From an uncultured beta proteobacterium (GTDB taxonomy: Bacteria; Pseudomonadota; Gammaproteobacteria; Burkholderiales; Burkholderiaceae): a stretch of DNA of 7,234 nucleotides. A program made the translations under genes and the position numbers. Under the pieces are notes generated by a model that saw only the letters and a program-made list of their open reading frames with translations, was not told the DNA's origin and made no database searches. The DNA is taken from positions 1-7,234 of the forward strand of contig CAIVXR010000265.1 of the NCBI GenBank assembly GCA_903909925.1, in the 5' to 3' direction. Below are positions 6,037-7,234 of the stretch, in pieces (positions within the stretch are counted from its first letter, which is position 1; each line of letters opens with the position of its first letter).

Positions 6037-7035
6037 ATGAGACAAGTTCAATTCAGTGTGCAATCGTTCCTTATTAAGCTAATGGCGATCCTCGTAATTC
6101 CAATGGTTGGCATGGGTAATTCCTATGCCCAAACGCCTTGGCCGAACGCCCAAACTATCCGCTTTATTGTTCCATTTACGCCTGGTAGTGGAACTGATGT
6201 AATTGCTCGTCTTATTGCTAATAAGGTAGCCGATAGCTTGGGTACGTCTATCTTCATTGAAAATAAGCCTGGTGCTGGCGGTACTATTGGCGCAGCCTTG
6301 GTTGCTAAATCTGCCCCCGATGGATATACCTTCTTAATTCAATCTTCTGGCCATGTAGTAAACCCATATATCTATAACGCATTACCCTACGATACCTTGA
6401 AAGATTTTGTTGGTGTTACTTCTCTAGTGCAGTTACCAAATGTTATGGTGACATCACCAAGTGCTGGCTATACATCAGTTGCAGATTTGATTGCTAAGGC
6501 ACAAGCAAATCCAGGGGTTAAAAATTATGCCTCTGCCGGTAATGGTTCAGCAACGCATATGAATGCAGAAAAATTTAGAACAGCTGCGAAAATCAATGCC
6601 AACCATATTCCATATAAAGGCACTCCAGATGCCATTACTGATACGATAGCTGGCAGAGTGGATTGGTTTTTTTCACCTATTGTTTCTGCTTTGCCATTAA
6701 TTAAGGATGGCAAACTTCAGGCGCTAGCTGTTGGTACCTCTAAGCGCTCTATAGTGTTACCTAGTGTGCCCACTACCATTGAGGCTGGCGTTCCTAATTC
6801 TTCATATATTTTTTGGGTAGGAATATTTGCTCCTTCCAAAACGCCTACAAAAATTGTCAATCGTATGAATGCTGCCATTGTTAAGGTGATGCAAGAGCCT
6901 GCTGTGATTGAGCAACTGCATAAACTTGGCGCAGAACCAATGGTGATGAGTCCAGAAAAATTCGATCAGATGGTTAAGGTAGAAATGGATTCAGCAGCAA
7001 TCTTGGTGAAAGAGTCAAAAATGGCGGTGAACTAA
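6037..7035 (+). CDS. Tripartite tricarboxylate transporter substrate-binding protein (Bug/TctC family)
   Basis: The 332-residue protein begins with a Sec signal peptide (residues 1-31: R2 and K14, then a hydrophobic core, with SYA before the likely cleavage site). The mature part opens with WPNAQTIRFIVPFTPGSGTD, followed by ENKPGAGGTIGA and APDGYT, the hallmark order of Bug proteins; NYASAGNGSATHM and HIPYKGTPDA further on are also typical. Bug proteins are periplasmic binders of carboxylates, aromatic acids or similar small molecules that feed TctA/TctB membrane permeases, neither of which is in the window. Starting at M16 would leave the signal peptide without a positive charge, so M1 is preferred despite the lack of a Shine-Dalgarno sequence. 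It lies 49 bases after the cupin gene and before a strong terminator, so it may end the same transcript. The ligand is probably the cluster's substrate or a relative (inference). Confidence 0.95.
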   Translation: MRQVQFSVQSFLIKLMAILVIPMVGMGNSYAQTPWPNAQTIRFIVPFTPGSGTDVIARLIANKVADSLGTSIFIENKPGAGGTIGAALVAKSAPDGYTFLIQSSGHVVNPYIYNALPYDTLKDFVGVTSLVQLPNVMVTSPSAGYTSVADLIAKAQANPGVKNYASAGNGSATHMNAEKFRTAAKINANHIPYKGTPDAITDTIAGRVDWFFSPIVSALPLIKDGKLQALAVGTSKRSIVLPSVPTTIEAGVPNSSYIFWVGIFAPSKTPTKIVNRMNAAIVKVMQEPAVIEQLHKLGAEPMVMSPEKFDQMVKVEMDSAAILVKESKMAVN

Positions 7036-7049
7036 CCGCGAATCTTATT

Positions 7050-7122
7050 CTGGATGGAGGGGTTGGCCAGATCTATCCTTTCGTCCCAGGTTAAAGTCCT
7101 GGTAAGGACACTAATGAAATCA
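7050..7122 (+). ncRNA. Candidate structured 3' UTR or small RNA upstream of the terminator
   Basis: This stretch is visibly richer in G and C than the surrounding intergenic DNA and can fold. CCAGG (7086-7090) pairs with CCTGG (7098-7102) around a 7-base loop TTAAAGT, and TCCTT (7076-7080) pairs with AAGGA (7104-7108) outside it. An alternative pairing GGAT (7052-7055) with ATCC (7075-7078) would exclude the outer helix. The 5-bp/7-base arm resembles a tRNA T-arm, but no matching acceptor, D or anticodon arms were found. With the terminator just downstream, this could be the body of a 3'-UTR-derived small RNA. No known family was recognised. Confidence 0.25.
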
Positions 7123-7158
7123 ATGACTTAGGGAGAAATTCCTAAGTCGTTTTTTATT
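7123..7158 (+). terminator. Rho-independent terminator
   Basis: GACTTAGG (7125-7132) pairs perfectly with CCTAAGTC (7141-7148). The helix can extend to twelve pairs (7123-7134 with 7139-7150, two of them G-U), closing a GAAA tetraloop at 7135-7138. Six T residues follow at 7150-7155. It lies 87 bases after the binding-protein stop codon and should end transcription of the + strand genes. On the opposite strand the following bases are not a clean T-run, so bidirectional action is doubtful. Confidence 0.9.
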
Positions 7159-7173
7159 AATCTTACAAATCTT

Positions 7174-7196
7174 AGCCTGCAGTAATTAAGCCTGCA
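7174..7196 (+). repeat. Short direct repeat AGCCTGCA x2
   Basis: AGCCTGCA occurs at 7174-7181 and again at 7189-7196, one copy starting 15 bases after the other. It may have no function; the second copy overlaps the end of the possible minus-strand gene. Confidence 0.4.
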
Positions 7197-7234
7197 ACCT
7201 TTTAAAACCCTCAAACACTTCGAAAAGATGTATG
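7186..7234 (-). CDS. Possible C-terminus of a convergent gene (partial)
   Basis: On the minus strand a frame is open from the window edge (7233) for 15 codons, ending IHLFEVFEGFKRLQA and then TAA at 7188-7186. The composition is protein-like, and a convergent gene facing the terminator would be a sensible layout. The stretch is too short to assign to a family or to exclude chance. The rest of the gene would lie beyond the window. An alternative is a + strand gene starting at the ATG at 7228-7230. Confidence 0.3.
   Translation of the reverse strand, partial: IHLFEVFEGFKRLQA

Noticed and set aside
7083..7109. tRNA or tRNA remnant suggested by the T-arm-like hairpin
   Set aside because: The conserved C of the T-loop is A, and no acceptor, D or anticodon stems can be drawn around it.

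Overview
The window reads as a stretch of betaproteobacterial (Burkholderiales) chromosome, most like Polynucleobacter or a close relative. This rests on the moderately AT-rich composition with intact, tightly packed genes, a Bug/TctC-type solute-binding protein of the kind these bacteria carry in large numbers, and the pairing of isopropylmalate-dehydrogenase-like and FMN hydroxyacid-oxidising enzymes with ring-cleavage genes. The lineage is inferred from overall character, not from a marker gene.

All substantial genes are on the + strand. Region 1 (1-1895) holds the 3' part of an NAD-type isocitrate/isopropylmalate dehydrogenase family gene, then an FMN-dependent alpha-hydroxyacid dehydrogenase with a twin-arginine-like signal peptide and an unexpected CxxCH motif. 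Region 2 (1896-2073) is a 178-base AT-rich gap without a gene; it is the likeliest place for the promoter of the next operon. Region 3 (2074-5987) is a compact five-gene run with gaps of 6, 16, 14 and 11 bases: an intradiol (catechol/hydroxyquinol-type) dioxygenase, a classical SDR, a beta-keto acid cleavage enzyme (BKACE, formerly DUF849), a zinc-free MDR/quinone-oxidoreductase-like protein and a small cupin lacking the usual metal ligands. After 49 bases comes region 4 (6037-7035), a secreted tripartite-tricarboxylate-transporter substrate-binding protein. Region 5 (7036-7234) holds a GC-richer, hairpin-forming 3' UTR, a strong intrinsic terminator at 7123-7155, a short direct repeat and possibly the 3' end of a convergent gene.

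Read together, the genes look like a catabolic cluster for a dihydroxy- or trihydroxy-aromatic compound or a precursor: uptake helped by the binding protein, ring cleavage by the dioxygenase, reduction or dehydrogenation by the SDR and MDR enzymes, and carbon-carbon cleavage by BKACE. The most interesting idea is that the dioxygenase, MDR reductase and BKACE form a non-canonical lower pathway: hydroxyquinol to maleylacetate to 3-oxoadipate, then to succinyl-CoA plus acetoacetate. It would do without the usual iron-type maleylacetate reductase, CoA-transferase and thiolase, none of which is in the window. This is inference. No regulator, tRNA, rRNA, insertion sequence or CRISPR array was seen.
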